NCBI GenBank assembly: GCA_016234495.1
Contig: JACRBI010000010.1
Location: 1-39,213, forward strand
Source: Chloroflexota bacterium
Lineage (GTDB): Bacteria > Chloroflexota > Anaerolineae > Anaerolineales > Villigracilaceae
DNA length: 39,213 nt
Reading direction: 5' to 3'
Shown: positions 15,701 through 24,058 of the stretch, one piece after another
How the letters are laid out: each line of letters begins with the position of its first letter
Position numbering within the stretch: position 1 is the stretch's first letter
Program-made: the position numbers and the translations under genes
The notes under the pieces: model-generated
The model's database searches: none
What the model saw: the letters and a program-made list of their open reading frames with translations, nothing else
What the model was told of the DNA's origin: nothing

Positions 15701-16366
15701 ATGAATAAATTCGTTGCTGTAGCCGGGAATATTGGCGTGGGAAAATCCACGCTTGTGAAAATGCTTTGCAGAGAAATGGGATGGGACCCGTTCTACGAGC
15801 CTGTCACTGAAAACCCCTACCTCGCCGATTTTTATCAGAACATGTCAGCCTGGGCGTTTCATTCACAGATATTCTTTCTGACGCATCGCTTGCGCGCCCA
15901 TTTGAGCCTTGCCCAGCATCCAAACTCGGTCATTCAGGATCGCAGCGTTTACGAAGACGCGGAAATTTTCGCGCAGAATCTTTACCGGCAGGGAAATATT
16001 CAAGACCGCGATTATCAAACCTATCGTGACCTGTACGAGACTGCGGCGCAATTCCTGCCGCCGCCCGACCTTGTGATCTACCTTCGCGCATCCGTGCCGA
16101 CCCTGCTGAATCGCATCAACTCACGCGGACGCGACTACGAGCGCAAGATCGCGCCTGAATATTTGCAAAACCTGAACGAACTCTACGAATCGTGGATCGA
16201 GAATTTTACGCTTTGCCCCGTGCTGGCCGTCCCCGCCGATGACCTGGATTACGTGGCGCACTCTGGTCACCTGCGGCTGATCGTTGCCAAGGTGGATGAT
16301 AAATTGACCGGAAAAGAAGAAGTGGTTTTCGAGCCTGAAGAAATGGCCAGAGCAGCGGAGGATTAA
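15701..16366 (+). CDS. Deoxynucleoside kinase
   Basis: A 221-residue kinase that phosphorylates deoxynucleosides for dNTP salvage (dAK/dGK/dCK family). It has the P-loop GNIGVGKS at residues 9-16, the catalytic Glu33 region (YEPVTENPYL), the substrate-side FHSQIFFLTHR, the DRS motif at 80-82 and a lid-like RGRDYERK. The ATG follows GAGAGAAG at a suitable distance, and a TATGAT (15658) gives a short leader. Specificity cannot be read from sequence. A diverged paralogue lies on the minus strand at 18614-19243. A word repeat begins five bases after its stop codon. Confidence 0.93.
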   Translation: MNKFVAVAGNIGVGKSTLVKMLCREMGWDPFYEPVTENPYLADFYQNMSAWAFHSQIFFLTHRLRAHLSLAQHPNSVIQDRSVYEDAEIFAQNLYRQGNIQDRDYQTYRDLYETAAQFLPPPDLVIYLRASVPTLLNRINSRGRDYERKIAPEYLQNLNELYESWIENFTLCPVLAVPADDLDYVAHSGHLRLIVAKVDDKLTGKEEVVFEPEEMARAAED

Positions 16367-16370
16367 AAAA

Positions 16371-16441
16371 GTGCCAAAGTGTCGGGTGTCAAAAGTGTCA
16401 AGTGAGACACCTTCGACACTCTGACACTTTTGACACTGCAC
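16371..16441. repeat. Inverted GTGTCAAA word element
   Basis: The left arm repeats GTGTCnAA-type words with GTG at 16371, 16379, 16386, 16395 and 16402. The right arm repeats GACAC at 16406, 16115-like spacing continuing at 16415, 16423 and 16432. Spacing is seven to nine bases, looser than in other elements. It fills the gap between the convergent ends of the deoxynucleoside kinase and pyrB and may act as a two-way terminator. Confidence 0.75.
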
Positions 16442-16447
16442 TTGCTC

Positions 16448-17428
16448 TTACGCCTTCCCCAACACCATCGCCAGCAGCGCCATTCTCACATACAGGCCAT
16501 ATTCCATCTGGCGGAAATATGCAGCGCGCGGATCATCATCAAAGTCCACGCTGATCTCGCCCACGCGCGGCAGCGGATGCATAACCGCCATATTCTGCTT
16601 TGCGGCTTTCATGATCTCGGGGTCGATCACATACGCGCCTTTCACCTTTTCATAATCAGCGGGGTCTTCAAATCTTTCCTTTTGTACGCGGGTGACATAC
16701 AAAATATCTGTTTCTGGTAATACTTTTTCAAGCGATGAATATTCTGCTTGCGGCACATTCTTTGCAGCGACCTCGTCCATTACTTCCTTTGGCATCTTCA
16801 AAATATCTGGCGAGACATAATTCAATTTGATATTGCTGAAATTCGAAAGCAGCCGCGCCAGCGAGTGGACGGTGCGGCCATACTTCAAGTCGCCGAGCAT
16901 GGTCACGGTCAGGTTGTTGAGCCGTCCCAACTCTTCCATGATGGTAAAGGTGTCCAGCAACGCTTGGGTTGGGTGTTCACCCACACCGTCACCCGCGTTG
17001 ATGACAGGTTTTCTGGCCGCCTTGGCTGCGATCGCCGCTGATCCCGTTTCAGGGTGGCGCAGCACGATCACGTCGGCATAACATTCCAGAGTGCGGATCG
17101 TGTCGGGCAGGCTCTCGCCCTTCGATACCGACGAATATTTCACTTCGCTGATTGGGATGACGCTCCCGCCGAGCCGCTCCATCGCTGCTGTGAACGATGA
17201 CGAAGTCCTGGTGGACGGCTCGTAAAAAAGATTCGCCAGAATTTTCCCTTTGAGCAGGTCAAATGTCCCGACGCGCTCGACCATGCCGCGCATCTCATGC
17301 GCCACGCCGAACACATACTCCAGATCGTCGCGGCTGAACTGCTTGACGGACAGAATGTCCTTGCCGTACCAATGGGCGTTTTTATTCTCGCCGAAAGGCA
17401 GGTGAGGGGATGAAGATTGAGTTGGCAT
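16448..17428 (-). CDS. pyrB: Aspartate carbamoyltransferase catalytic subunit
   Basis: This enzyme joins carbamoyl phosphate and aspartate in de novo pyrimidine synthesis. The 326-residue product has the carbamoyl-phosphate site [12 protein letters not shown] (STRT at 72-75), HPTQALLD (152-159) and the aspartate-domain HPLPRVGEI. The N-terminal extension before [10 protein letters not shown] is slightly long. AGGAG nine bases upstream of the ATG serves as ribosome-binding site and lies within the octamer repeat at 17435-17474. No pyrC, pyrI or PyrR-type attenuator is next to it, so the gene stands alone here. Confidence 0.97.
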   Translation of the reverse strand: MPTQSSSPHLPFGENKNAHWYGKDILSVKQFSRDDLEYVFGVAHEMRGMVERVGTFDLLKGKILANLFYEPSTRTSSSFTAAMERLGGSVIPISEVKYSSVSKGESLPDTIRTLECYADVIVLRHPETGSAAIAAKAARKPVINAGDGVGEHPTQALLDTFTIMEELGRLNNLTVTMLGDLKYGRTVHSLARLLSNFSNIKLNYVSPDILKMPKEVMDEVAAKNVPQAEYSSLEKVLPETDILYVTRVQKERFEDPADYEKVKGAYVIDPEIMKAAKQNMAVMHPLPRVGEISVDFDDDPRAAYFRQMEYGLYVRMALLAMVLGKA

Positions 17429-17434
17429 TTGTTT

Positions 17435-17474
17435 AGTCTCCTGGTCTTTTAGTTTGGTGGTCTGTTAGTCTTAT
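17435..17474 (-). repeat. Single-arm octamer array upstream of pyrB
   Basis: Five octamers in register read AGTCTCCT, GGTCTTTT, AGTTTGGT and so on from 17435. On the coding (minus) strand the last one contains AGGAG, the only plausible ribosome-binding site of pyrB. Confidence 0.75.
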
Positions 17475-17530
17475 AGCCGAATGGTTGCAAGGATTTTTGA
17501 CTATTTGACCAAGTTCTGTTTAGCCTTATT

Positions 17531-17565
17531 TTATAAAACTTCCGAAGTCTAATGGCTTCGGAAGT
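17531..17565 (-). terminator. Terminator of the nucleotidyltransferase operon
   Basis: ACTTCCGAAG (17538-17547) pairs perfectly with CTTCGGAAGT (17556-17565) across an eight-base loop. On the minus strand the stem is followed by TTTATAA. It begins five bases after the stop of the 17571 gene and separates it from pyrB. Confidence 0.85.
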
Positions 17566-17570
17566 TTCAA

Positions 17571-18596
17571 CTATATCCCTGCGGATTGCAGTTCATCCAA
17601 TCCATTCTCTTTTGCGATCTCGTCGAGGATCACGTCAACATCATCAATGAAATGATCGAGTCCGTCCACGCGTTCTGCGAATCCTTCACCGAGCAGACCC
17701 AACTCACCAGCGGCATTCTGCCAGAAATTCAGGTGATCGCCGTCAATTACTTCGGCGGACAAGGTCCACGTGTGGAAGAGCGGCCACAGCGCGGATAATG
17801 GGATCGCTCCTTCAAGCATGGCGTTGATGGCTTTCTCGTAATAATTCATGCGTGCCGCGTGGATGCGGCTATCGACATTTGCATTTTCACTTGCGAGTTT
17901 GAAGGCAAATTTCCAGTCGGAAAGCCAGCTTTTGATTTTTTCAGCATTGACATGATTTGCGCCCATCAAACCAAAAGCAGCGGCGGTCAATTCGGGTTTG
18001 CCTGCGGCTTCGGCGCGGGCGGGGAATTCAAGCAGCAATCTGCGGTCATAAATGGGCGGACCGTTTATTTCTGCAATGGCGTTGAGCGCATGAAAAAGCG
18101 ACTTCATGTATTTGCGTACTTCCTTCGGCCCGGCAGAATCAACTTCGGTTAAGTCCATCCAGATCTGGCGGCCATGAGAAAGCAGTTTGCGGCAACGCTG
18201 CAGCATGAGCGGCGGTTGTTCAAAGTCAAAGCCTGCGCGCAGACTGGCCTGCACAAAGTCAAAAAACTTCTCGCGCTCGTACAACAGGATCGGGTCGTAC
18301 ATTTCGTAGCCGAGCCATGGATCGCTGCGTAATTCGCGCGGCGACTTGAATTCGTCTTTTGTGCGGCGGCTGATATCAAGATGAAAGTCAGGAGTCAGTT
18401 TTACGAACTCGCGGATTTGCTGCGGCTGATTCTTGTGGACGAAGACAATGTCAATATCTGCCGTACCGCCGAGCATGGGGTCAATGTTGAGCAGGGAGCC
18501 TGTCAGGTATGCGGCGATGATGTCTGAATCGTTATATGCCCGCTCCTGGGCAGTCTCTTTGGCAATACGGAGAAGGGATTCGCGAGTGACGCGCAT
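17571..18596 (-). CDS. Nucleotidyltransferase-fold protein of unknown substrate
   Basis: A 341-residue protein with the Pol-beta-like nucleotidyltransferase signature near its N-terminus: Gly33-Ser34 in AAYLTGSLL, the metal-binding pair Asp47/Asp49 in TADIDIVFV, and a third carboxylate, Asp74, in FHLDISRR. The rest (about 120-341) looks all-helical and is unassigned. Relatives transfer nucleotides to antibiotics, proteins or RNA, and the target here is not evident. AAAGGA seven bases upstream supports the start. It lies 17 bases after the deoxynucleoside kinase gene on the same strand, so the pair is probably an operon ended by the hairpin at 17531-17565. Confidence 0.8.
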   Translation of the reverse strand: MRVTRESLLRIAKETAQERAYNDSDIIAAYLTGSLLNIDPMLGGTADIDIVFVHKNQPQQIREFVKLTPDFHLDISRRTKDEFKSPRELRSDPWLGYEMYDPILLYEREKFFDFVQASLRAGFDFEQPPLMLQRCRKLLSHGRQIWMDLTEVDSAGPKEVRKYMKSLFHALNAIAEINGPPIYDRRLLLEFPARAEAAGKPELTAAAFGLMGANHVNAEKIKSWLSDWKFAFKLASENANVDSRIHAARMNYYEKAINAMLEGAIPLSALWPLFHTWTLSAEVIDGDHLNFWQNAAGELGLLGEGFAERVDGLDHFIDDVDVILDEIAKENGLDELQSAGI

Positions 18597-18613
18597 GGCA
18601 CATCCTTTATCGG

Positions 18614-19243
18614 CTAGAGCAATGTCGCTTGAAACGGAGGCAGGCTCAAAGTCTCGCGGATGCGGTTCTCTATCCGCTTGAGATGCTCGGGATTGTTCAC
18701 AATGTCATGGTCGTTCGAGTCGATCTTCAAGACCGGCGTATGGTCGAACGGCTTGCTGAAAAAATCATCATAGGCGTGGTTGAGCTCGTCAATGTATGCG
18801 CGTTCCATTTTTCTTTCGTAGGGGCGGTCGCGGAATGCGATGCGGCTCATGAGTGTGTCGGTGCTGGCTTGCAGATAGACGAGCAGATCAGGCTTGGGAA
18901 TTTTTTCGCCGAGCGCCTCATGCACGCGATGATACATGTTCAGTTCATCGCCCTGCAAGTTGATGCCGGCGAAGAGCGCATCTTTTGCAAAGGTGTAATC
19001 GGCGATCAAATTTTTTCCGTCTGCGAGAATTTTCGGAACGTTATTATTTTGTTGATGATAGCGGCTGAGTAAAAAAAATATCTGGGTTTGAAATGCGTAA
19101 CGCGCGCGGTCTGCATAAAAGTCCGAGAGGAACGGGTTTTCCTCAAATATCTCAAGCAGGACTTCCGCTTCGAATGTGTATTGCAGAAGGCGCGCAAGTG
19201 TGGTCTTGCCGACGCCGATCACCCCTTCAATTGCTATGTACAT
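18614..19243 (-). CDS. Deoxynucleoside kinase, second paralogue
   Basis: A 209-residue kinase of the same family as the 15701 gene but clearly diverged. The P-loop is GVIGVGKT (7-14). Where the first enzyme has DRS this one has ADYTFAKD, a form seen in some bacterial deoxyadenosine/deoxyguanosine kinases. A lid RDRPYERK and a C-terminal hydrophobic core follow. The start at 19243 (MYIAIEG) has GGGAG about ten bases upstream. A longer open frame extends to 19672, but it runs antisense through the glycosyltransferase gene and is not credible. Confidence 0.9.
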   Translation of the reverse strand: MYIAIEGVIGVGKTTLARLLQYTFEAEVLLEIFEENPFLSDFYADRARYAFQTQIFFLLSRYHQQNNNVPKILADGKNLIADYTFAKDALFAGINLQGDELNMYHRVHEALGEKIPKPDLLVYLQASTDTLMSRIAFRDRPYERKMERAYIDELNHAYDDFFSKPFDHTPVLKIDSNDHDIVNNPEHLKRIENRIRETLSLPPFQATLL

Positions 19244-19318
19244 GAACGAATGCTCCCTGAATGAATTGAGGCAAGGATACCATAATTTGACGGAGGATTG
19301 AGAAGCAGCGCGGGAAAG

Positions 19319-19324
19319 TATAAT
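19319..19324 (+). promoter_or_regulatory. -10 box of the first GT4 gene
   Basis: Consensus TATAAT ends six bases before the ATG at 19331. TTGAGA (19298) lies 15 bases upstream as a possible -35. No ribosome-binding site is present, so a leaderless mRNA is predicted. Confidence 0.6.
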
Positions 19325-19330
19325 GGGCGC

Positions 19331-20341
19331 ATGACAAAGATTTGCATTACGCCCTTCGTTGAAAGAACAGGCGGCATGGCTTCGTTCCGCTTGAAATTTG
19401 AGCAGGGACTTCGCGCGCGCGGCATTGACTTTACTCACGATCTTTCTGCTACCTCTGACGCAGTTCTCGTCATCGCAGGCACGCGCTTCCTGCCTGACCT
19501 TTGGCGGGCGCGGCGACGGGGCATTCGCGTTGTCCAAAGACTGGATGGCGTCAATTGGGTGCAGCGTGTGCGCTGGACGGGACCGCGCTATCATATCCGC
19601 GCGGAGTATGGCAATGTGATGCTGGCATTGATCCGCAATCACTTTGCAGACCGCGTGGTGTACCAGAGTCAATTCATCCGCAAATGGTGGCAGGACTGGT
19701 ATGGCGAGGCGCAGGTCGCGTCCTCAGTTATTATCAACGGCGTGGATTTGCAAACTTATACCCCAGATGGGGAACATCAACGCCCGGCAAATGTGAACCG
19801 CATGTTATTGCTGGAGGGAAGTCTGGCGCGCGGGCTGAATTCAGGGTTGTTCCATGCGGTGAGCGTGGCTGAAAAACTTTCTGAAAAATTCCCAATGGAA
19901 GTGGTGGTGGCTGGCAGTGTGGATGACGCCACGCAGCGAAGTTTGCAAAGCCGTGTGCCGATTAAATTCCTCGGTCAAATTCCGCACGAGCAGATTCCGG
20001 CTCTGGCGCGGTCGAGTCACATGATGTTTTCAGCCGAGGTCAACCCGCCCTGCCCGAATTCGGTCATCGAGGCGCTGGCTTGCGGGCTGCCCGTCATCGG
20101 CTTTGACAGCGGTTCGCTCAAGGAACTGGTGACTGATGACGCGGGCTGCATTGTCCCTTATGGCGCGAATCCGTGGAAATTGGAAACGCCCGATATTTCC
20201 GCGCTGGCAGAGTCAGCGGCGGATGTGCTGACGAAACAGAGTCAATTCCGGGCGGCGGCACGGATGCGGGCCGAGTCTGCTTTTGGGCTGGATCAAATGA
20301 TCGAGTCGTATCTTAAAATCTTATTGGACGATGGACGGTAG
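19331..20341 (+). CDS. GT4 family glycosyltransferase
   Basis: A glycosyltransferase of about 336 residues with a GT-B fold. The N-terminal acceptor domain begins KICITPFVERTGGMASF. The C-terminal nucleotide-sugar domain has the typical FLGQIPHEQIPALARSSHMMFSAE, then the PNSVIEALACGLPVIGFDSGSLKEL signature with its conserved glutamate. The start at 19331 is chosen over an upstream ATG because it begins the first Rossmann strand and has a well-placed -10 box. The last residues (LLDDGR) and the stop codon are encoded by a heptamer repeat. It probably adds sugars to a surface polysaccharide or glycan together with the next two genes. Confidence 0.9.
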   Translation: MTKICITPFVERTGGMASFRLKFEQGLRARGIDFTHDLSATSDAVLVIAGTRFLPDLWRARRRGIRVVQRLDGVNWVQRVRWTGPRYHIRAEYGNVMLALIRNHFADRVVYQSQFIRKWWQDWYGEAQVASSVIINGVDLQTYTPDGEHQRPANVNRMLLLEGSLARGLNSGLFHAVSVAEKLSEKFPMEVVVAGSVDDATQRSLQSRVPIKFLGQIPHEQIPALARSSHMMFSAEVNPPCPNSVIEALACGLPVIGFDSGSLKELVTDDAGCIVPYGANPWKLETPDISALAESAADVLTKQSQFRAAARMRAESAFGLDQMIESYLKILLDDGR

Positions 20342-20378
20342 ACGGTTGATCGTTGTTCGCTGTCCACCGTCTATGGTC
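20327..20378. repeat. Inverted heptamer element (GACnnnn family) at the GT4 3' end
   Basis: The left arm has GACGATG at 20327, GACGGTA at 20334, GACGGTT at 20341 and GATCGTT at 20348. The right arm has CGCTGTC at 20358, CACCGTC at 20365 and TATGGTC at 20372. The GT4 stop codon TAG (20339-20341) spans the second and third words. The element fills the whole gap up to the start of the next gene at 20384. Confidence 0.88.
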
Positions 20379-20383
20379 AAAAG

Positions 20384-21829
20384 ATGTTTAAAATGAACTT
20401 TCGCCAAAATTCCCACGATCTTCTCTGGCTGAGTATTGCCTTGTTGATTCTATTGAGTCTTGCTCTGTTGCTGCCGCTTTCGCCGCAGGATTATTGGTGG
20501 TATCTGCGGCTTGGTCAGGATGTGATTCGGAACGGGTCTGTGCCGACGATTGACACATATAGTTTTACCCGTGCAGGTATGCCGTTTTTTTACCAATCGT
20601 GGCTGGCGGCTGTGATTTTCTGGAAGACCTACCAAACGGGCGGATTGATGCTGACGTTTTTTCTGCGGGCAGTTGTGATCGTAATTACATATTCCCTGTT
20701 GTGGAGTTTGGTGCGGAATGCTGGCGCGGGACCGCGTTTGGCAAGTTTACTGACTTTGCTGGCGGCATTGGCAGGCAGCAGCAATTGGTCGTTCCGCCCG
20801 CAATTATTTATTTACCCGATTTTTGTTTTGACTTTATTCATCCTGTCAAAATGGACGCAGGGCAAAAATAAAACCTTGTGGCTGCTGCCATTTCTTTCGA
20901 TGCTGTGGGTCAACTTGCATGGGTCATTTCCGCTGTTGTTTCTTCTTGGCGCATTTGCATTTCTATTCGGCAAAGGCGATAAAAAACAGCTTGCGATTGC
21001 GCTTGGCATTTCTGTGGTCACGCTGTTCGTAAATCCGCATGGGGTTGAAGTATTTGGATATGTGCAGGATATGTTGAGCGCGCCGTCCAACCAGCAATTC
21101 AGCGCGGAATGGATGCCGATGGTCAACCGCGGCTGGCAGGCGAATTTGTTTTTCCTCTGGCTGCTGGTCTTTGCTCCGCTGGCGGCTCTTTCTCCCCGCA
21201 AATTGACTCTGTCCGATTGGGTTAATTTTATTTTTTTCGGCTGGCTGGCGTTGATCGGACTCCGCTATGTGATCTGGTTTACCTTCATCATGGCAATCCT
21301 GACGGCAAGCCTGCTGGCGGAATTCGGCGCGCGTTATTTGGATAGCCCCATTGAAAACGAAAGGCCGGTCATCAATCTTTTTGCGGCTTGTCTTCTGCTC
21401 TTGATTCCATTTTTACTTTTGCCGGGCTTGCGCGATTCGTGGTGGCCCGACGCGCCAAAAGCGTATGACAGCGCGAACCCAGTCCAGGCGGCGGAATGGT
21501 TGTTCGCGCGCCCTGAATTGACAGGCCCATTGTGGAGTGATTATAGTTTTTCGAGTTATCTCATCTTTGCATTGCCCTCGCGCCCTGTCTGGATCGACAC
21601 GCGTTTCGAGTTGTATCCGCCGGGGCAATGGGAAAAATATTTGGCAATTGCAAACGCATCTCCGCAATGGGAAAACCTTTTGGACGAGGAAAAGATTCAA
21701 CTCGTCATGCTCTCCACAAATGGCGAACCTTTGCTAATATCCGCCATGAAAAATTCAAATCAATGGTGCGAGAAATATCGCGATGAAGATTCTGTGATCT
21801 TCAGCAAGGGAACAGGTGGATGTCAATGA
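20384..21829 (+). CDS. Polytopic membrane protein, GT-C-like
   Basis: A 481-residue membrane protein with about ten or more hydrophobic helices. After the first helix comes DYWWYLRLGQDVIRNGSVPTIDTYSFT, an extracytoplasmic loop of the kind found in GT-C glycosyltransferases and O-mannosyl-type transferases, with an acidic residue near the membrane. The C-terminal 120 residues are soluble and contain SYLIFALPSRPVWIDTRFELY. No specific family can be named. The start is 20384 or the ATG at 20393; no ribosome-binding site is visible because the heptamer repeat occupies the upstream DNA. It overlaps the next glycosyltransferase by ten bases, indicating coupled expression. Confidence 0.78.
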   Translation: MFKMNFRQNSHDLLWLSIALLILLSLALLLPLSPQDYWWYLRLGQDVIRNGSVPTIDTYSFTRAGMPFFYQSWLAAVIFWKTYQTGGLMLTFFLRAVVIVITYSLLWSLVRNAGAGPRLASLLTLLAALAGSSNWSFRPQLFIYPIFVLTLFILSKWTQGKNKTLWLLPFLSMLWVNLHGSFPLLFLLGAFAFLFGKGDKKQLAIALGISVVTLFVNPHGVEVFGYVQDMLSAPSNQQFSAEWMPMVNRGWQANLFFLWLLVFAPLAALSPRKLTLSDWVNFIFFGWLALIGLRYVIWFTFIMAILTASLLAEFGARYLDSPIENERPVINLFAACLLLLIPFLLLPGLRDSWWPDAPKAYDSANPVQAAEWLFARPELTGPLWSDYSFSSYLIFALPSRPVWIDTRFELYPPGQWEKYLAIANASPQWENLLDEEKIQLVMLSTNGEPLLISAMKNSNQWCEKYRDEDSVIFSKGTGGCQ

Positions 21830-22902
21830 TGCGCTATTCAGGCCGGCTTGCTTTGCAGCAGCGCGTACTTCCCAGTTACCGCGTCCCTTTCTTTGACCTG
21901 CTGGCTGAGTCCTGTGCAAACGGTATGAGCCTGTTTGCGGGTTTGCCTCGCCCTGCTGAGATGATCTCCAGCGGAAAAACTCAAATTGCGAAGTTGAAAC
22001 AAGCAGAGAACATTCACTTGTTCAACGGCGCATTTTATCTTTGTCATCAAAAGGGAATTGTCAACTGGCTCACAGAATGGAATCCTGACTCGCTGATCGT
22101 GGAGGCAAATCCGCGCAATATTTCCACGGCGTCTGCCGTGCGGTGGATGCGTTCGCGCGGACGGAGAGCCATCGGCTGGGGGCTGGGCGCTCCGCGTGTC
22201 AGCGGTATCAAACGCACTCTCTGGCTCGGGTTTGTCAACCAATTTGACGCGATGCTCACGTACAGTCAACGTGGCGCGGAGGAATATGCCGCGCTCGGCT
22301 TTCCGCGCGAAAAAATTTTCGTCGCGCATAATTCGGTTTCGGCAAAACCAATTACCAATCACCAATTACCAATCACTCACCATCAGCCAACCATTCTATT
22401 CGTAGGCCGCCTTCAAGCCCGAAAGAAACTTGACTCATTGCTGCGTGCCTGCGCAGAAATAGAATCAAAACCGCGATTGATCATCGTCGGTGACGGGCCG
22501 GAGAGAGCCTCGCTCGAGGCGATGGCCAAAGATGTGTACCCTGCCGCAGAGTTTGCCGGGGAAAAGCACGGGGCTGAGGTCAAACCCTATTTCGCAGAAG
22601 CAGACCTGTTCGTCTTGCCGGGAACCGGGGGGCTTGCCGTCCACGAAGCGATGAGTCACGGTCTGCCCGTCATCGTGGCAAAAGGCGATGGCACGCAGGA
22701 TGACCTTGTCCGCGAGGGGAACGGCTGGCAGATTCAACCCGATGATTATGGCGAGCTCGTCTCAACAATGAAAAACGCGCTCTCGGATATGGCGCGTTTA
22801 AGAAGAATGGGAGCGGAGTCTTTTCGGATTGTCTCTGAAGAGATCAATATCCAAAAGATGGCGGAAGTGTTTGTGAGCGCGTTAAATGCAGAAGGGGGAT
22901 AA
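21820..22902 (+). CDS. GT4 family glycosyltransferase with a repeat-encoded linker
   Basis: A 360-residue GT-B glycosyltransferase. The N-terminal domain has QRVLPSYRVPFFDLLA, a pattern of GT4 proteins that act on lipid-linked glycans. The C-terminal domain has TILFVGRLQARKKLDSLL, IIVGDGPERASLE, the ADLFVLPGTGGLAVHEAMSHGLPVI signature and a C-terminal helix. Between the two domains, residues about 177-190 (PITNHQLPITHHQP) are encoded by a CCAATTA/CCAATCA heptamer array. Several near-adjacent ATGs (21820, 21826, 21829) could serve as start. The last 59 bases overlap the convergent GT87-like gene. Confidence 0.88.
   Translation: MSMMRYSGRLALQQRVLPSYRVPFFDLLAESCANGMSLFAGLPRPAEMISSGKTQIAKLKQAENIHLFNGAFYLCHQKGIVNWLTEWNPDSLIVEANPRNISTASAVRWMRSRGRRAIGWGLGAPRVSGIKRTLWLGFVNQFDAMLTYSQRGAEEYAALGFPREKIFVAHNSVSAKPITNHQLPITHHQPTILFVGRLQARKKLDSLLRACAEIESKPRLIIVGDGPERASLEAMAKDVYPAAEFAGEKHGAEVKPYFAEADLFVLPGTGGLAVHEAMSHGLPVIVAKGDGTQDDLVREGNGWQIQPDDYGELVSTMKNALSDMARLRRMGAESFRIVSEEINIQKMAEVFVSALNAEGG
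22348..22389 (+). repeat. Heptamer array inside the GT4 gene
   Basis: Six words of seven bases in register, 42 bases or exactly 14 codons: CCAATTA at 22348 and 22362, CCAATCA at 22355 and 22369, then two diverged words. They encode the linker between the two Rossmann domains. The word family also occurs intergenically at 39037-39085. Confidence 0.85.
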
Positions 22903-24043
22903 GAACTACAAGCGGGATAAGCCCATTCAGAATTTCCACCTGCAGGGGGGTGTTGTAAAAAAGCAGGAGGACAATCAGAAGATTGAGGATGGGAAAAAGC
23001 AAAGCCGCTGGCAGGAATCCGCGTTTGAGTTCTCCCCAAAAAAAGATGACTGCCGAAATGGGGATGAGCAAAAGCAACTGGTCATACGTCCAGGTATAGG
23101 GAGTAATGAGCAGAGTCAATGCAATGGAGAGGGAAAAGGCATTCAGTGGATTTGTATTTGGAAATCGCGCAAGCCGCCACAAGACAAAACTTAAAAGAAA
23201 AATTGAAACAACCGCGCCGGCTGTCAGCGCGCAGAATTGCTGATGATTGCAAGCCAGATTCGAGAGTCCCCAGATGGTGGGGGAAAAGCCAAAGGTCTGG
23301 GCGAGTTTGCCGCTGCCGACCTGCCAGTATTCAGACAGCCAATGCGGGGCATACAATAATCCGGCGGCAGGCAAAAATAATCCCGTTGACGCCAGCCCCA
23401 AAACCGCGTGTAAATCCTTTCGGCGGATAAACCAAGTCAACAGGCATGGAATTAGAATCATGCCGAGATTTGGTTTGAGCATGGTGAACGCCAGCAGAAC
23501 ACCGCCCCAAAAAGTTTTATTCTTTTCAAACAAAAACAGACTTGCAGTCAACACTACCAGCAACAATCCGCTGATGTGACCCGTGGTCACACTCAACACG
23601 GCGGGACGAAAAAAAATCACGCCGATCAAAATGAATGGGATAAGCAGCTTTGATTTCAGGCTTTGGCGCGTCAATGACAGCGAGGAGGTCACGGCGAAGA
23701 TGAAAAACAGGGTGAGCGCAACCCAGAGCACATGCGCAATTCGAAGCGAAAGCAATCCAAATGGAACAAAGAAAAACGCCAACGGAAGCGGATACAAAAA
23801 CGAATGGTCGAGCATTTCCCCCGCGCCGTTTTTTGCGTATCCAGCCGCCCATATTGTCGCATCATATGGGTTTTGTCCGTTGGCGGTTAAATTTCCTGCC
23901 AGCCAGAATGGCACAAAATCGCTGTAATCTGTCTGGTAATCAATTGCGCCGACGACCTTGTTTGCGGCGATGTACGATAGCAAAGCCAAAACAGGAACAG
24001 CGAGAACCAGCCAGATGCGTCCGGTGGGCTTTGCGAAGTTCAT
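22844..24043 (-). CDS. Polytopic membrane protein, GT87/DUF2029-like
   Basis: A 399-residue membrane protein with about ten to twelve hydrophobic helices. Early sequence TDYSDFVPFWLAGNLTANGQNPYD is the DUF2029/GT87 signature, with acidic residues at the first extracytoplasmic loop. Later stretches such as TMLKPNLGMILIP fit the same family of polyprenyl-phosphate-dependent mannosyltransferases. Donor and acceptor are unknown. It starts 15 bases after the C39-peptidase gene on the same strand, with no clear ribosome-binding site. Its 3' end overlaps the convergent GT4 gene by 59 bases. Confidence 0.82.
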   Translation of the reverse strand: MNFAKPTGRIWLVLAVPVLALLSYIAANKVVGAIDYQTDYSDFVPFWLAGNLTANGQNPYDATIWAAGYAKNGAGEMLDHSFLYPLPLAFFFVPFGLLSLRIAHVLWVALTLFFIFAVTSSLSLTRQSLKSKLLIPFILIGVIFFRPAVLSVTTGHISGLLLVVLTASLFLFEKNKTFWGGVLLAFTMLKPNLGMILIPCLLTWFIRRKDLHAVLGLASTGLFLPAAGLLYAPHWLSEYWQVGSGKLAQTFGFSPTIWGLSNLACNHQQFCALTAGAVVSIFLLSFVLWRLARFPNTNPLNAFSLSIALTLLITPYTWTYDQLLLLIPISAVIFFWGELKRGFLPAALLFPILNLLIVLLLFYNTPLQVEILNGLIPLVVLIPLLHLTRSQTLPPSFGY

Positions 24044-24058
24044 CGACAGGCAATTTCG

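Noticed and set aside
17429-17570. PyrR-type attenuator before pyrB
   Set aside because: The hairpin there belongs to the end of the preceding gene, and no PyrR binding-loop sequence is visible; the rest is an octamer array.
19244-19672. N-terminal extension of the second deoxynucleoside kinase
   Set aside because: It would run antisense through the GT4 gene and has no family resemblance; the start at 19243 has a ribosome-binding site.
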